A DNA stretch of 64,000 nucleotides from Macrobrachium rosenbergii (taxonomy: Eukaryota > Arthropoda > Malacostraca > Decapoda > Palaemonidae), in contig NC_089763.1 in assembly GCF_040412425.1 (NCBI RefSeq), positions 50,646,587 through 50,710,586 of the forward strand, given 5' to 3'. The notes under the pieces are model-generated. The model was not told the origin of the DNA, ran no database searches, and saw only the letters and a program-made list of their open reading frames with translations. The position numbers and the translations under genes are program-made. This document shows, piece by piece, positions 1 to 14,624 of the stretch (the stretch's first letter is position 1; each line of letters begins with the position of its first letter).

Positions 1-220
1 TGGCAGGGGTTCCATTCCTGGCGGCTTACCATAAGCCAAAAATCACTGTAAACCGAAACATCATAATTATAATGTGAATAAATAGTGCTTACGGTGCTGT
101 AAACGCCATAAAACCTGGTTATGGCGCCATAAAACTGCTTACAGCGTTGAAAAGTCTGGTTAACAGGGCTGTGAGCCAAACTGCCATAAAGTCGGTATGC
201 CGTAACATGGGAACTGCCTG
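1..220. repeat. pogo/Tigger-type MITE, left end outside window
   Basis: The stretch resembles the other CAGGCAGTCCCC-type palindromic repeats in this window. It starts with the 'ggcaggggttccattc' block also seen at 18700. It ends with a degenerate copy of the terminal repeat (gggaactgcctg) followed by TA at 221-222. No coding capacity is visible. The left terminus is cut off by the window edge. Confidence 0.55.
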
Positions 221-2393
221 TATAATCCATTTTTGGAAGTTATGGGGGAACATAACATCATACTTTATATTTTTCATGACACCGAATTCTCCTTTACATT
301 TACAATCTCAGTTACAAGCAGTAATAGTGCATAACTTTTTTTGAGAAGCAATGTATAATCTGCTCTGTTTGCTTACCTTTATGTGATTCTTTACCTGTGG
401 TCAATTTCAAGTCTAATCAACAATATCCTTTAATTATATCTTCTTTTAAGTAACTGAATGCTCATAACCCTCTTTATGATGATATCAGTAATCAGTGATG
501 GGATCACCACTCCTCTGTTGTTGAAATATTGAACTTAGGAATAATAAACTGGAGAACCAACTCATGTCCATGGTCAGAACAGTATATACTGTAATTAGAT
601 GCAGTACTGAACTCTATATGCATTTAGAACCGTATCATTGATTTTACTAGTGATCACTTCCCAGTGTTTCTGAGTCCACCTGTCCACAGGGTACCAAAGT
701 ATGATGCACAAAACTCTTACAGGGTTTTATATTCAGAAGAAAGTTCTGTAGTTACTTCCAGTGAGTTCCCGTTTATAGATGATGCCATAGAATTCCCTAA
801 CACCACCTTCTTTATAGCTGCCTCCAGTGCATTCATAGAACTACAGGAATGTTTGTTTGCCAGTTTGTGCCATGATGGTTCTGTCTATGCTGTATGGTCC
901 ATAGAACCATTAGAGTGGCTAAAGCAAACTAACTGTGCTCAAAGCATGTTGATGCTGTTGTCAGATTCAACAAAGAATCATTGGGGAAAATCCCAAAATA
1001 TCTTATCACATTCATTGTGAACAAAGACGAGTGTGAGGCAAAAGTAGGTAGTGTGTAACGCTTCTTATGCTGATTATTAATGAGAATACATTTGTCAAGT
1101 TAGGGTTTCAGTTTCTACTAAAAAAAAAATCTTTCCCTCCCCAAGTTTTACCCCTTAGGAGTCTTGGGCCTGAGAAATTTTCTCTCCCTCAAAAATGTCC
1201 ACAAGTTCCTTCAGACAAATTCTCATCAGATCAGCGCTTGCCAACCTAAATTGCTGTTTAGGCTATATATTTTTTCAATACAGCTTGATTATTTTCAAAT
1301 TAATTGCTTTCACCCTGACCCTCTGTTTTGTCCTAGCATCCTCTGGTAGAACTGCTTGCACATAGCACTTAGCTACAGGGAATGGGAATTTTTTTTTTTT
1401 GAGGTCCACAAAAGCTATTTAAATAATAATTTTGTTTCAGTAAAATTATATTTTTTTTTGATCAGTGGGAATAGTTATGGAGGTATCTTATGCCCAATGA
1501 GTATCGTCAATACTTATTGCCAACTCTTTGTGCTCAGGTGCCGTTGCTATAGTGGAAGGTCAAGCTTCTTTCATGATCTCCATCAGTAATTGTAAATAAA
1601 CTTTGTGTGTATAGTAATTTTTATCTCCCATGAATACAGACTTATTTTATAAGGACATCCACATCCACCTCTAGCCTGCAAGTGTGTGTTTTTGTTCCTA
1701 GGACTGCTGTGTAAGTGAAGGAGAATGTGCAGATTTTAAAGGTTAAGGAACAGTTTGTGTTATTTTACCTAAAAAGAACACTTTTGAAATACACAAAATT
1801 TTCTTTTAAATTATTTCAGTTTTACTTAATTTGCATTTCATTTCTGTAAAAAGTAAAAGTATTTTAGTATGGATATGTGTTCCTTTCCCTTCTGTTTATC
1901 TAATTTTTGTTTTTTTGTAAATTACAGGTACTCAGATTAAAGCACATAAAATGGACTGATTTGTTTAAGGTAAGCTGTACTCATAAGTTGAACTGTTAAT
2001 AGGGCAGTTATTAATTTCTTTGCATTCTCTCATGGTTTTGATAATGAACTTGTTTTCTGTAGTTTCATTAATTTCATTAATCACTGAATGTTAATATACA
2101 GCATTTTATAACTGTTGTAGGCTGATACCTTAGATCTACAATATGAAGCAAATATGTCTATCAAGAAACTACATTAGTGAAGTATAAGCAGGATGTGCAA
2201 TGCCTTTCCTGAATGGAATCAGTATGAAAATCATTTAAATAATGATATAATAGATTGTCTGATTACAGTATTCAGGATGGGATGGAACTTACCAAATTAT
2301 GTGCAGTATTTTTAAACCTTTTTATACATTCATGAGTTTTTAATGAACATTGTTTTTCTCTGTGCATAATGTCTTAATCAGATGTAATATACA

Positions 2394-2394
<1 letters not shown>
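221..2394. other. AT-rich stretch without recognised gene
   Basis: No protein family, RNA gene or repeat terminus was recognised. A 118-codon open frame (664-1020, plus) has no motif I know and no low-complexity explanation. It may be chance or a remnant, so it is not called a gene. Confidence 0.5.
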
Positions 2395-2456
<62 letters not shown>

Positions 2457-2465
2457 ATATATATA
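2395..2465. repeat. (AT)n microsatellite
   Basis: Nearly uninterrupted AT dinucleotide tract. It directly abuts the TA target site of the MITE at 2466. Confidence 0.95.
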
Positions 2466-2849
2466 CAGGCATTCCCCCAAAACAGTGTTTATATTTTACA
2501 AATAATCGTTTTACGCTAATAATAATTGTAAACCAAAATCGTCATAATCCGAAAAAATCGTCGAAAATCGTAAAAAATCATAAGAAAACCTTACTCTTAA
2601 TGCTTTTTGGTGCATTGAAAACGATGTAAACTGCATTTTTATTGAGTTTTTCATCAAAAAATGCCTCCAAATTATGATTATTCTGCCATTTTGGAGCCAT
2701 ATTTCTTCCATCAGATCGGCATACGACAGTATACATAAACCTCGAACATGCGTTGTAAATCGGGAAATAATTTCTGATTAATATATTTGAAAAGCGTCGT
2801 AACCTCGGAACATCGTAAGCCGGACCCGACGTAAACCGGGGACTGCCTG
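2466..2849. mobile_element. CAGGCA-type MITE (pogo/Tigger-like TIR, TA duplication)
   Basis: A 384-bp palindromic element. It begins CAGGCATTCCCCC and ends with the reverse complement CCGGGGACTGCCTG. TA dinucleotides sit immediately outside both ends. There is no transposase. CAG termini with a TA duplication are typical of pogo/Tigger-class elements; the family assignment is inferred from the termini only. Confidence 0.75.
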
Positions 2850-2874
2850 TATATATATACTGTATATATATATA

Positions 2875-4667
<1,793 letters not shown>

Positions 4668-4671
4668 AAAA

Positions 4672-4862
4672 GACCTCATTCAAACTGGATGGTATTTAAA
4701 AAGTTTTTATTCAAATTCACTTCTGCTTTTTGTTGGACAAACAGTCCACATTATCAAGCATCCGCTGTGGGATACTGATAATGTGACCGTTTGTCCAAGA
4801 AAGCTTGTAACTTTTTTGAATAAAAACATTTAAATACCATCCAGTTTGAATGAGGTCCTTTA
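4672..4862. repeat. foldback palindrome, about 190 bp
   Basis: The outer arms are near-perfect complements (AAGACCTCATTCAAACTGGA at 4670 onwards against its reverse at about 4835-4860). A second inner pair of arms (TTGGACAAAC near 4733, GTTTGTCCAA near 4790) also pairs. The whole stretch can form a long hairpin. It lies between the (AT)n tract and the Penelope-like fragment. Origin unknown. Confidence 0.8.
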
Positions 4863-4907
4863 GTAATTCTACTAATGCACAGAACAATTGTGTATGTGAT
4901 AAAGTTA

Positions 4908-4931
4908 ATATATATATATATATATATATAT
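4908..4931. repeat. short (AT)n tract
   Basis: Twenty-odd bases of AT dinucleotide repeat. Confidence 0.9.
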
Positions 4932-5008
4932 AATCTCTCCCAATGAATATATAAATAAATAAAGTCAATGCCATAAAGGAAGGTGAAACAAAGGGGTGGT
5001 GCTAGGCC

Positions 5009-5129
5009 TTTCTCCATGTTAGTTTCACCATAAAAATTTTTGTGGGCTTTATTACAGCGGATGTCTAGTATATGTGAAGGGTAAATCTATCCCACAAAAA
5101 GTTTTATAGTGAAAGTTACATGGAGAAAG
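5009..5129. repeat. hairpin upstream of Penelope-like fragment
   Basis: Arms of about 38 bp (5009-5046 and 5090-5129) are largely complementary around a 43-nt loop. It may be part of the Penelope-like element, since such elements often carry inverted or rearranged ends. That link is inferred from adjacency only. Confidence 0.65.
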
Positions 5130-5157
5130 AAACCCCTAAGAACATTCTTAGCTTGCC

Positions 5158-5630
5158 TTATTTTAGTGGTTTTGAAACCATAAAATCATTGTTAAAGTCT
5201 TTTAATGTCTACTTGGTTTTTCCTATAATAACACAGTAAAAGGAATGTTAAAAAATATCCCTAAGGAAAGCAACAACATAATATATAAAATTCCATGCTT
5301 GGACTGCCCTTCTTTTTATACTGGCCAATCCAGTGGGGATTTAGAAGTACGAATTAAACAGCATGAGCATTCTGTCAAAACTGGGCAAACATTCAATGCA
5401 ATATTCATTCAAGTGAAAACTCGCAAAGGATAAATTGGACTGAAAGTTCAGTCATTGCTAGATCGAAAGATTTCTCTTCACGAAATCTTTTAGAAAATGC
5501 TATTATATAGCTTACTTCCAGTTGTAATTTTAACCTTAACCCTGGCATGTATTATTTGGACCCCTGTATTAGTAAAATGTTCAAGTGTGACCTTAAAGAT
5601 AAAACCACTGACTTAATTACTAATTAGCTA
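5158..5630 (+). pseudogene. Penelope-like element, RT C-terminus plus GIY-YIG endonuclease
   Basis: The reading frame passes through FETIKSLLKSFNVYLVF, shifts, and continues as SYNNTVKGML and NIIYKIPCLDCPSFYTGQSS. The YKIPC-x2-C-x3-Y-x-GQ pattern, followed by LEVRIKQHEHSV, is the GIY-YIG nuclease core with the Cys/His residues typical of Penelope-like elements. After 5433 the match continues in another frame (WTESSVIARSKD, then SCNFNLNPGMYYLDP), so at least two frameshifts and a stop break it. The reverse transcriptase core is absent. In intact relatives the GIY-YIG domain nicks the target for insertion. Confidence 0.85.
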
Positions 5631-5801
5631 CCCTATATATATTTTCTATGTATTCGTATGTTTAATATTTTTTTTGGTGAAAATGTTCACTTTGCAAAAA
5701 TTGTTATTGTTTACCATATTGAGAATTATTGACTTTTATAACATATGTAATCAGCTTATTGTTTCCACAGTCATTTTTTGGTGTCAGTCCCTTTCCCTGT
5801 A

Positions 5802-7341
5802 CAGGTTGACCATCACTAATCCGGCAATCAGTAGTCTGGAACAATCAGTAATCCGGCACAAATTTCGGCTAGAGTAATTTCTAATGTTTCGCACTAATTT
5901 TCAAATTTCCCGGGTCGCTGCGCTTAACTCGCTCACGTCATCGATTGGGTGGCGAGTGTGCTTGCATCAACAAACTGGTAGCCTAGCCTACATTATACTG
6001 AACTCTATTCACATATTAACAGTATTATACAAACATCAACATAACGAATGTGCATCTTTTTCATGGATCTTTTAAAAAGTTATGCTTTACTACATTGTTT
6101 CTAATTGCGTATATTCTCATATTGCTTTTGTATTATAAATTGCGATCAATGTTTTGTTTTGGGAATCGATATCGCGGTGTTTATTTCGCCGGATTTAACT
6201 AAGTTCAAAGCGCTTTTCTTGCTTCTAGTTAGCGTAAGTGAATATGGATACTTTATTTATATGGGACAAGGATATTTTTCATTATACGAAGTGTTTTTAA
6301 GTCGAAATATAACTTAAATACGTCTCGTTGTGAAATTAATTTAGCTATTTTTTTGTTAATATATGATGTTCGCGGGAATCGCAACTGGCCATTTTGGGGC
6401 ACGTTTGTTTTGTGTAAAAAAAATCAAGATTCCGTTCGCTATTTTCTCTTGATTTCATCATAATACGAGCTTTACGTAAATATCTTTTATCGGCGTGAAA
6501 ACAGTAGTAATTTGTATCCTTTCATGCCCAGTAGTTTTGATTAAAATACATTCTCTCCAGCTCTATTTACGGTCGAGTTTCATCCATGTTGCCGATGCAC
6601 GATAATTTATAGTCATTAGCAGCTTGAACAGTGTTTTCTCAGCTTCAGCTACAACTTGCAGCTTAAAGTTGCTGTAGCAGTATATTTCCCTGTCAATCTT
6701 TTCTCCAAAGCGAATAAGGGTATAGTGTAAAAAATATATCAGTCCTATTGTACAGTACTTAACGTCATTTGTAACATAACTACAGTAATTGTGTATTACC
6801 GTACGATGGTTGAAATACAAGCAAAACAGTTGTTATCTGATACAATTATCAGCAAAACAACAGTTTCCCGTTCGGTTGTTTATGGCTGTACACATTTACG
6901 CAAGAGTATAACGTTACTAACAATACTTTTATCATTCTCTTTTACTTTTTTAACTAGCAGATGGAATAAAGAGATGGAGGAAAAGAAGTTTTTCTATTGT
7001 AAGGTGGTGTCTCTCGCTGCCCAATTGTACCTGCTGCCTGCGCCTGCACGAAATCTAAAAATATTTCCTAAATATTTTCGTACCGGTATTAATTGCTAGA
7101 CCCATCGTAAACTTGAAACATCGTAAGTTGAATTATTGTAACTCGAGCACTACCTGTATTTGATAATTGTCTTTTCTTTATTAACCAACTTGTACTGATT
7201 TATGGGATATTTTAATTCTAAGATGAGGTGCTTAGTTACTGGGGTTCGTGTATTCTAGCCTAATAAATGGCTAATCCGGCAAAATGGCTAATCCGGCACC
7301 CTCCAGGTCCCAATGATGCCGGATTAGTGATGGTCAACCTG
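5802..7341. mobile_element. 1.54 kb non-autonomous TIR element (pogo/Tigger-like ends)
   Basis: Near-perfect 25-bp inverted termini (CAGGTTGACCATCACTAATC at 5802, its complement ending at 7341) are flanked by TA on both sides. A second copy of the TCACTAATCCGGCA motif lies inside each end. No transposase motif is visible in any frame. A stretch near 7100-7160 resembles the right end of the CAGGCA MITEs, suggesting a nested and decayed insertion. A related left end occurs at 34993. Confidence 0.8.
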
Positions 7342-7745
<404 letters not shown>

Positions 7746-7910
7746 ACAAGAAAGTGCCTATTAGGCAGTCATGTATCCCTTAAAATTTTCAAAAGAGTAA
7801 ACATTACTTATGGCAAGTATAGTAGTTGCAATAGGAATATGAATATACAGTGGGACCTCACTTTAATGGACATTTTGGGAGTCTATCCTGTCTGCTAAGT
7901 TTTTAGATCA

Positions 7911-8211
7911 CAGGCAGTCCCTGGTTATCTGCGGGCTCGGTTATTGGCAATCCAGTTTTACGGGGCTTGTCTAGTGATGAAAGTCTGCGTTTTTAGGTGC
8001 CAGAAATCTCTGATTTCTGCTTATCAGCGCTGATAATCTGTATTGGCGCCAATACATACCTAACAGAGACACTGATCTCCAGTTATTGGCATTGATACTC
8101 AGTTATCGGCGCTGATAAGTGCCAAAAATCACTGATTTTCGTTCATCAGTGATTTTCACTTACTGTCACGCCGTCAGAACGGAACCCCCGCCAATAACCA
8201 GGGACTGCCAG
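7911..8211. mobile_element. CAGGCA-type MITE
   Basis: A 301-bp element starting CAGGCAGTCCCTGGTTAT and ending with ATAACCAGGGACTGCCAG. The interior is rich in short palindromes (CGCTGATAA and TTATCAGCG). The TA duplication is seen on the right only. It belongs to the same family as 2466-2849, 17619-17877 and 18681-19008. Confidence 0.78.
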
Positions 8212-11200
8212 TAGTTTATTTCCAAAGGCTTATCTGGCTCGCCAAAACTGTGACCCTTAAACACATCAAATCACTAAGCATTGCTCTTTCAAACCCCAAA
8301 TCATGTTGCTATACTGTACTGACATAACCTTTGCCATTCAATTAAAGAACTTTATCCATTTCTTAAACAACCTAAAGAATTTTCAGTTCAGCCTTACCAT
8401 ATTTAGAGTGAATTGCACAAATCCATGAGTGAGGAAGAATTAGGATTGACTAGCTACAACATTGGAAAGCATGAAGGAATTCAAGCCTCTGCCTAATTGA
8501 ACAGAGGTTCAACATTCCGTATCATTTTATACCTCCTCATCCCTTTTATCTTCCAAGAGCACTATCACATTAGAGAGGAATTTTGATTGTACTGTCCTGT
8601 GGCATATATACGTACCTTGATCCGTAAACTAGAGCAAGGGTGTGGAGTTCTTCAGTTGGAACATGCACCCAATTCCACCGTTCTCTGTTGTGAGTCCTTC
8701 TTCTGGAAGGAGTGGCAGATGATTACGGCCTGTACTTGACCACGATGAGTCTTGATCATCTCTTGATGGTTGCTTGTCTCAGAAGATATGGTCAAACATG
8801 TGCAACATTATGGTGTGGTCATAAACCATGCTTTTTGTGAAGAGTAGCCATGCTCTGGCAGTGGAGTCATAATGTCTTCTGTGGTACTTGGTCACCTGAC
8901 ACTGCCTACAATTCAGGATTCCAAAGATGGGAGTCATCTGAACAACATCATGTGTCTCCCATTCCACTTTTATATTTTGGAGAACAGATTTCTAGAAAAG
9001 CAAGGTACCATAAAAATTATATACAGTACTAGTCCCAAAATCAGGTCATTGCTTTGTTTGATATCCATGTGTCTTTTTTTGGAAGGTCTCAGCTGCTGCT
9101 GGCTGAGCTGTCACTGCCGTGTTAGCCACCTCTTGTTCACCACCTCTTGTTCACAATGCCATGTTGTTTAAGAAATCTTTACAGCCACCCATAAGAAACA
9201 TTAAGATTTTAAATCTTTGTTTCTGATGCTTTTTGAAATGTAATTTTCACTAGTTATCATGAAGAGTGATGACGATGCTCTTTTTTTTATACCTTTTTAA
9301 TTTTCTTAGTCAGTTTGCAGCTGTCATCTTCAATTCTAGCCCCCTCACTAATACCCCTGCACCTGACATTTACACAAACCATCAGTGCACAATATCATCA
9401 TGCTTCTCATGTGTGCTGTGATGTAAATCCAATACATTTGCAGTATATTCTTTGGAAGTATCCACACAATTTTTCTTTGGCATATTTGCATAATTTTTCT
9501 TTAGCTGCATGAGATCAGTTGCTGCTGTATGACTTAGACTAGCCACATTTCAGCCTTTATCCATCTTGGTAGGAAGATCTAACTCTGCACATCTTTTAAA
9601 TGATTGCATGTGACACCATGCTAGAAAGCATGTTGTCACATGATTATGATACAACTGATCAGTTAACCACAAATGATCTACCAAGATCACATGACATGGT
9701 CACCAGATAATGAACAGTAGCATGTGGTCATAAGACAAAGGATCATTTAGAAAACTAATTACACAGCTAAGGATGATGTCACATCCAGTAACAGACAGAC
9801 AATGAAACGGGTACAAATTCTGAGCATCCTGGATTGAGATACACACTGAGTTGACTGATGGCAACAAGTTTGAACGGGGAATGAAAAGCGTGCCTCCTTG
9901 ATGGTCTTGCTGGTTATTGAATTTGTATTTTAGTTACTGAACTAGACATATATTTTCATGGAGAGTTTATTTTATGGTGCTGTCCAATAATCTGATGCTC
10001 CACTGTGCTCTTGTTAAGTAACAGTAGGTTCAAAGATTTGTTTATTTGTTTTTGCTCGTATTTTGGTGCTTTTGTACCTGATTTTCAGTGTTGAATCTTG
10101 TGTTACATGCAGACTTTCAAATTTTTTTACGTATTATAATGAAATGTAGGGAACAGTTTATGGCATGGGATACCACTGACTGGCCTTTTTTCCTGAAATA
10201 CATTCCTGTGGTAGTATTGCAAAAAGTTGTCATTTTTTTTTTAATATTAATATTATAGTATATTGGGAAATATTGGGTAAGTATTCACTATTTTCTATGC
10301 AACAAAAATTAATATCCATGTTATATAGTACAGTATGCACATGTAAACAAGAAAAGCTAATCTGATTTTAAAAGTCATTTAAACATATTTTTGGTTTAAC
10401 ACAGATGTGTAATGGAAGATGTATTTCTGCTGTCATTTATTGTTGTCAGTAGTTTAACCAGCCCACACTTCCTAGCCGAAATATTTTTTTGTAAATGCAG
10501 TACTAGTAAATATCCAAACCTCCTGGTAGGAAATGTATAATGTAATGTATTATTAACCAACAGTAAAATCAAGCCCATGAATTTAATTTTTAACCGTTGA
10601 AGCCCATTCAACTTACATTCATAATAGTGTTTATTGAAAATAAAAATCCCAAGCATATTGGTTTGAGGCTGGAAATATGAAACAGATTGTGCTTCCTCTT
10701 CTTTACATAATTTTGGTATGGATTGAAGTACATTTTTGATAATTGTTATTGGGACCACAAGTATTTTGGCCATGTCACAATGCATTACATGTTCACCAGT
10801 ACATTGAAGTGTTCAACTTACTACCTTACCAAAAGTTTCATGTCACAATGCATGTACAATAAACCCACAACTTATTCTTGGATTATGTTTCTCAGGTAGC
10901 CAATAGAATATAATTGTTAATATAAGGTCAATTAAGTAGACCACCTAGTCACATATCCAAATACTCATGTGGCCATTATAGAGGAAGAAATGATTTTTTA
11001 GCTTGAATTACCTTGCTCATGGAAATCTGAGAGTTAGAGTATACCAGACTGTATAGCCCTATTGTATGTTAGCAGATAGTCAGTTTGTAATTTTTGTTAT
11101 CATTTTGTAAACATATAAATATATTTTGTTTCCATCAACTTTTTGTATCCCTGACTTTTATATTTTACAAATTCTTTTACAGAGTATTGAAACCAAAAGT

Positions 11201-11254
11201 ACTGAGTGCCACATATATTCTGAAGTAAATAATGGCTAATCTTTGTATGAGTTC
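8212..11254. other. 3 kb without recognised gene
   Basis: Sequence of ordinary composition. A 62-codon minus-strand frame at 8779-8967 contains several Cys/His residues but matches no family I recognise. No splice-consistent gene model could be built. I see no repeat termini. Confidence 0.45.
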
Positions 11255-11356
11255 CAAAGAGGTTAGCTTGCAGATCACAAATGGTTAGACGTGTACTTCA
11301 TTGCTCAAAGAGGTTAGCTTGCAGATCACAAATGGTTAGACGTGTACTTCATTGCC
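11255..11356. repeat. 51-bp perfect tandem duplication
   Basis: Two consecutive 51-bp copies (11255-11305 and 11306-11356) are identical or differ by one base at the end. A recent slippage or small duplication. Confidence 0.92.
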
Positions 11357-11559
11357 AATGGCAGAAATCTTAAGCATGTGAGAGAAATTCTTGCTATTCC
11401 TCTGTATACATTACATTTAAAGTATTAAGATTCTATTTTTATTTTTAAACAATGTTAGCAACATCTGTTGTGTACTAGATGTAGTTCATGATTTCTTCAT
11501 GGGTAATGACTTGGCATTTGTATTGTAGTTTGTAGTATACAATATTTTATTTTCTAGTA

Positions 11560-11900
11560 TACAAACGGGAAAAAGTCGCAAAACTATAAATACTATTTTT
11601 AGTCAAAGGGAGCCGCGAGAGCCTCATGCAGTTACGTCTGCCTTAGGCAGCGCCCCGGCTAAATCCCTTATCAGAGAACTTATAGCACATATTCATTCCG
11701 GTTAACGGAAGCTTGTCACTATTGTGATAGGATATCAGGTCTCGGGGGGTCTGCACTTTGACCCCCTATCCGCCGCATTGATGAATCAATTCATGGCTAA
11801 ACATCTCCACTGGTTACACCTTTCCATTTGTGCTTCCGTGGCTAATTCGAATGAATCGGGTCAAAACGCAACTACGCATCTACTGCGCATGCAATATTTT
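11560..11900. other. GC-richer unassigned block with TATA-like motif
   Basis: This block is clearly richer in G+C and CpG than its flanks. It contains a TATA-like CTATAAATA near 11585 and a G/C-rich palindromic stretch near 11745-11770. No protein family or structured RNA was recognised. It could be a promoter or first exon of a host gene or part of an unknown repeat. Confidence 0.3.
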
Positions 11901-12379
11901 TATTAGGTTAAATCTTATGAAATATATACTGTATATTAGAAACTTATTTCGTAAGTAGAGTATCTGTAAAGATTAGATTTTATTTGGTTAAATCCTTTAA
12001 AATGTAGTACACTAAACTTTTGTTTAATTATAAACCCATTACTTATAATCAACCCATATTTTTGGTCTTTGAATGTCCCAGACACTTCAGTTTTTGTTCA
12101 ACAAACAAAAAAAGGGCAACAGTAGCACATGCATCTGTTGATCCTTTGGTGAACTGCCTCACTTTTTTGTGCATCCATGGTGTTTTGCAGAATTCCCCAG
12201 ATCTTAGCTGAATTCAGGATTTCCGAAAAGCTTTGAAATAGTTTAATTCATTCTGTTTGAGTACAGCAGTTAATTTATTTTAGCCTGTAGGTAAAACTGA
12301 ATAAGGCAGAGGTAAAATTTGTAAAGCTGAGAGTGTTCAGGAATGGAAAAGAATGTAAGTGAAAGAGAAAATTTTTGAG

Positions 12380-12560
12380 GTGAAACTTGCCCTCTATCAT
12401 TTACTTTATCTGTGACTACTTGGTATGGGTTCAACAAGTGTTAAAATTTAAATAATTGTTAATGAAAACTCCTGATAGTTACCTCCACTCTTTGGAAGGT
12501 GGGGGTAAGACAGCAATCATTTTGGTTGTCAGTCTTCTCTTGTTGATGAGACTGGCTAGT
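12380..12560 (+). repeat. terminal repeat of DIRS element A
   Basis: This segment matches the reverse complement of 34860-34992. Shared blocks include CAAGTGTTAAAATT and TAAGACAGCAATC. It lies just upstream of the gag-like frames, as expected for the 5' inverted terminal repeat. The matching 3' copy of element A was not found. Confidence 0.65.
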
Positions 12561-12642
12561 GTAGACAAGTGCTCTGAATTTTGGTTTGTTTTCTTGATTA
12601 ATGAATTGGATTGTCTGGATTTTGGTTTGTTTTTGACAGTAT

Positions 12643-14281
12643 GGAGTCTTCTTCTCAATCTTCCCTATTGAAATCTGTTAGATTTGTAAGTAAGTGGTTG
12701 TAAGACCAGATTGGGTTCATTAAGTGCAATACTCATGAAATATGCATGGATCATTCAGGATAAATTGTGATTAAGACAACCGTTGTGATCATTGCAAGAA
12801 TAGGTTTTTGGAAGAGATAGAGAAGATGGTAAATTGCCGAATTAGAAGAGAGGACGCAATTAGAAAAAGAGTAAAGAGAACGGATAGTCTTGAATCTAGG
12901 TCTTCTTTAGAATTAACACCTGGTCAAGAAGATAGAGATAGGTTTATAGTTTCTTCTGTAATGGATATAGATCCTTCTACATCCACTAAGTCAGATATTG
13001 ATTCAGTTAAATCTAAAATTGAATTTTTGTGTAACAAATTTGAGTCTTTTGCATTGAATAATGTTTCTAGTGCATTGGCAGGCACAGTGTCCCCTCGTTA
13101 GTTTGGCCACTCCGTGGGTGCAGCCTTGTTTGTCAGCTTGGTGCCCCCTGCTGACAGGCCTGGTAGTCCCAAGGTTTCCAGACAAGGACTAGCATCCCAG
13201 GATGTTCAAGGACTGCCCTCTGTCTCCTGTCTGCGAACAAACGTAGATTGCGTTCGCCTAAGGACAGGCATGGTAGGGGTAAAAGGTCTAAGCCTTCATG
13301 TCTGACTCCGTTCTCCCACATTTTTTTAGTAATTCGACTGAGCCAGACAACCAATCACGATCCGTAGTGAGTGCTGCCATTGCTCCTGCAGTCGTCTCTA
13401 GGAGTTCTGAGTCCATAGCTAGGCATACAGGTACTAAGAGTTTGTGCCAAGTCTCCCATTCTGTCGCTGATGGTCCAAGTTTTGATTTCATCAAAGCTGC
13501 AAGTATGTCTGCATCCGAGGCTTTTGTGGCTTTTATGGGCAGTCTTTCTGAAGCAAAGGCTAAGTGTACCAGATGTTCGCATTCACCCATAAGCCCACCA
13601 AGTTCTGCTAGGCATTCGAGGCTGCCGGAGGCATCGAGTCCACGTGCACTTTTGCATATGTCTTTGTCAAGGCCACAGGAGTCGTCAAGTCTGCATAAGG
13701 TGTCAGCATGTCCACAAGAGATGGCAGGTTGTAGAGATTCATCAACGCCACTGTTAGTGTCACTGCTGTGGAAGTATTTGAGTCGTAGGATGAGTGAGGC
13801 GTTAAGTTTGCGCAAACAGGTCCGTAGTGGCCTCAGTGGGGCACATCAGCTTTTCCATTGTCAGAGGGTGTCACCTAGGAAAAAGGGTTCTCACTTCCCT
13901 GTGTCTGCTGTATTGTTTCCATCCAGTGTTGAGAGACCTTTCAACATCAATTATCAGCCAGAGTGGATTACAAGAATTTTACCTCCTGGTCTTGCAAGAC
14001 CATTTGGTTTTAAGGCTGCTACTTTTGTCTTGGTTGGGGAAGACTCATTTAGGCATGGCTCTTCCTGTCAGCATTCTCCTTTGCTGCTTCTACAGATTTT
14101 GAATAAGGAAGAGGAACACTTAGGACTTGTCCCCTCAGTTTTTAAGGAGCTGGTTCAGTTGTGTTTGAACAGGTATCCGAACTGGTTCAGCTGTGTTTGG
14201 ACATATCTGCAGTTCTTTTCGGTCAAGTCTTCTAAGGCTCCATGCTCTCTAAGAGCTTCCAGGTTGGGGTCTGACTCTTAA
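12643..14281 (+). pseudogene. DIRS-like gag of element A
   Basis: A Met-initiated frame at 12643 is followed by a Cys/His cluster (KCNTHEICMDHSG, then CDHCKN) at about 12738-12800. A frame at 12808-13101 rich in charged and Ser/Thr residues comes next, then a 327-codon frame (13298-14281). The Cys/His cluster parallels that of element B at 29807-30007. Frames are separated by stops and shifts. The antisense strand at 13288-13815 also happens to be open but carries no family signal. Presumed function is nucleocapsid packaging. Confidence 0.6.
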
Positions 14282-14624
14282 CATCTCCATTCCTTTAAGC
14301 TTTTAGATTCTGTACTCGAGAGATTTGGTTCTATTGCACAGGGTTACCCTAAGAAAATCTCCTCTAATAGATCCTCTTTTGTATCTCCCTTCCTGCCTGC
14401 TAGGAAGGCTACAGTGGATCAAATGGGAACTTCTCCTCTTTTCTCCCGATCTGGCAGTGGATGGCACATTTTAGTCCATAATTTTTCCAGCCAGGGGAGG
14501 TGCACTTTCAATAGGCAAGTTGCATTTCTCAATTCAAGAGCCCAAGAATATGTATAAGAGTTTGGATAATGCCATTGAAGCTAAGTCTTTCAGTGAAATC
14601 ATGCTGAACACTGTTGAATAATGT

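Noticed and set aside
664..1020. 118-codon frame as a gene
   Set aside because: No recognisable domain, no splice or promoter context; chance cannot be excluded.
4672..5630. Hammerhead ribozyme in the Penelope-like element
   Set aside because: I looked for a CTGATGA core paired with GAAA in the hairpins by eye and did not find a convincing one; a covariance search would be needed.
11003..11400. Short direct repeats as a CRISPR array
   Set aside because: Only two adjacent 51-bp copies without spacers, in eukaryotic DNA.
13288..13815. 175-codon minus-strand frame opposite DIRS A gag
   Set aside because: It mirrors a coding-like plus-strand region with no family signal of its own; a shadow frame.
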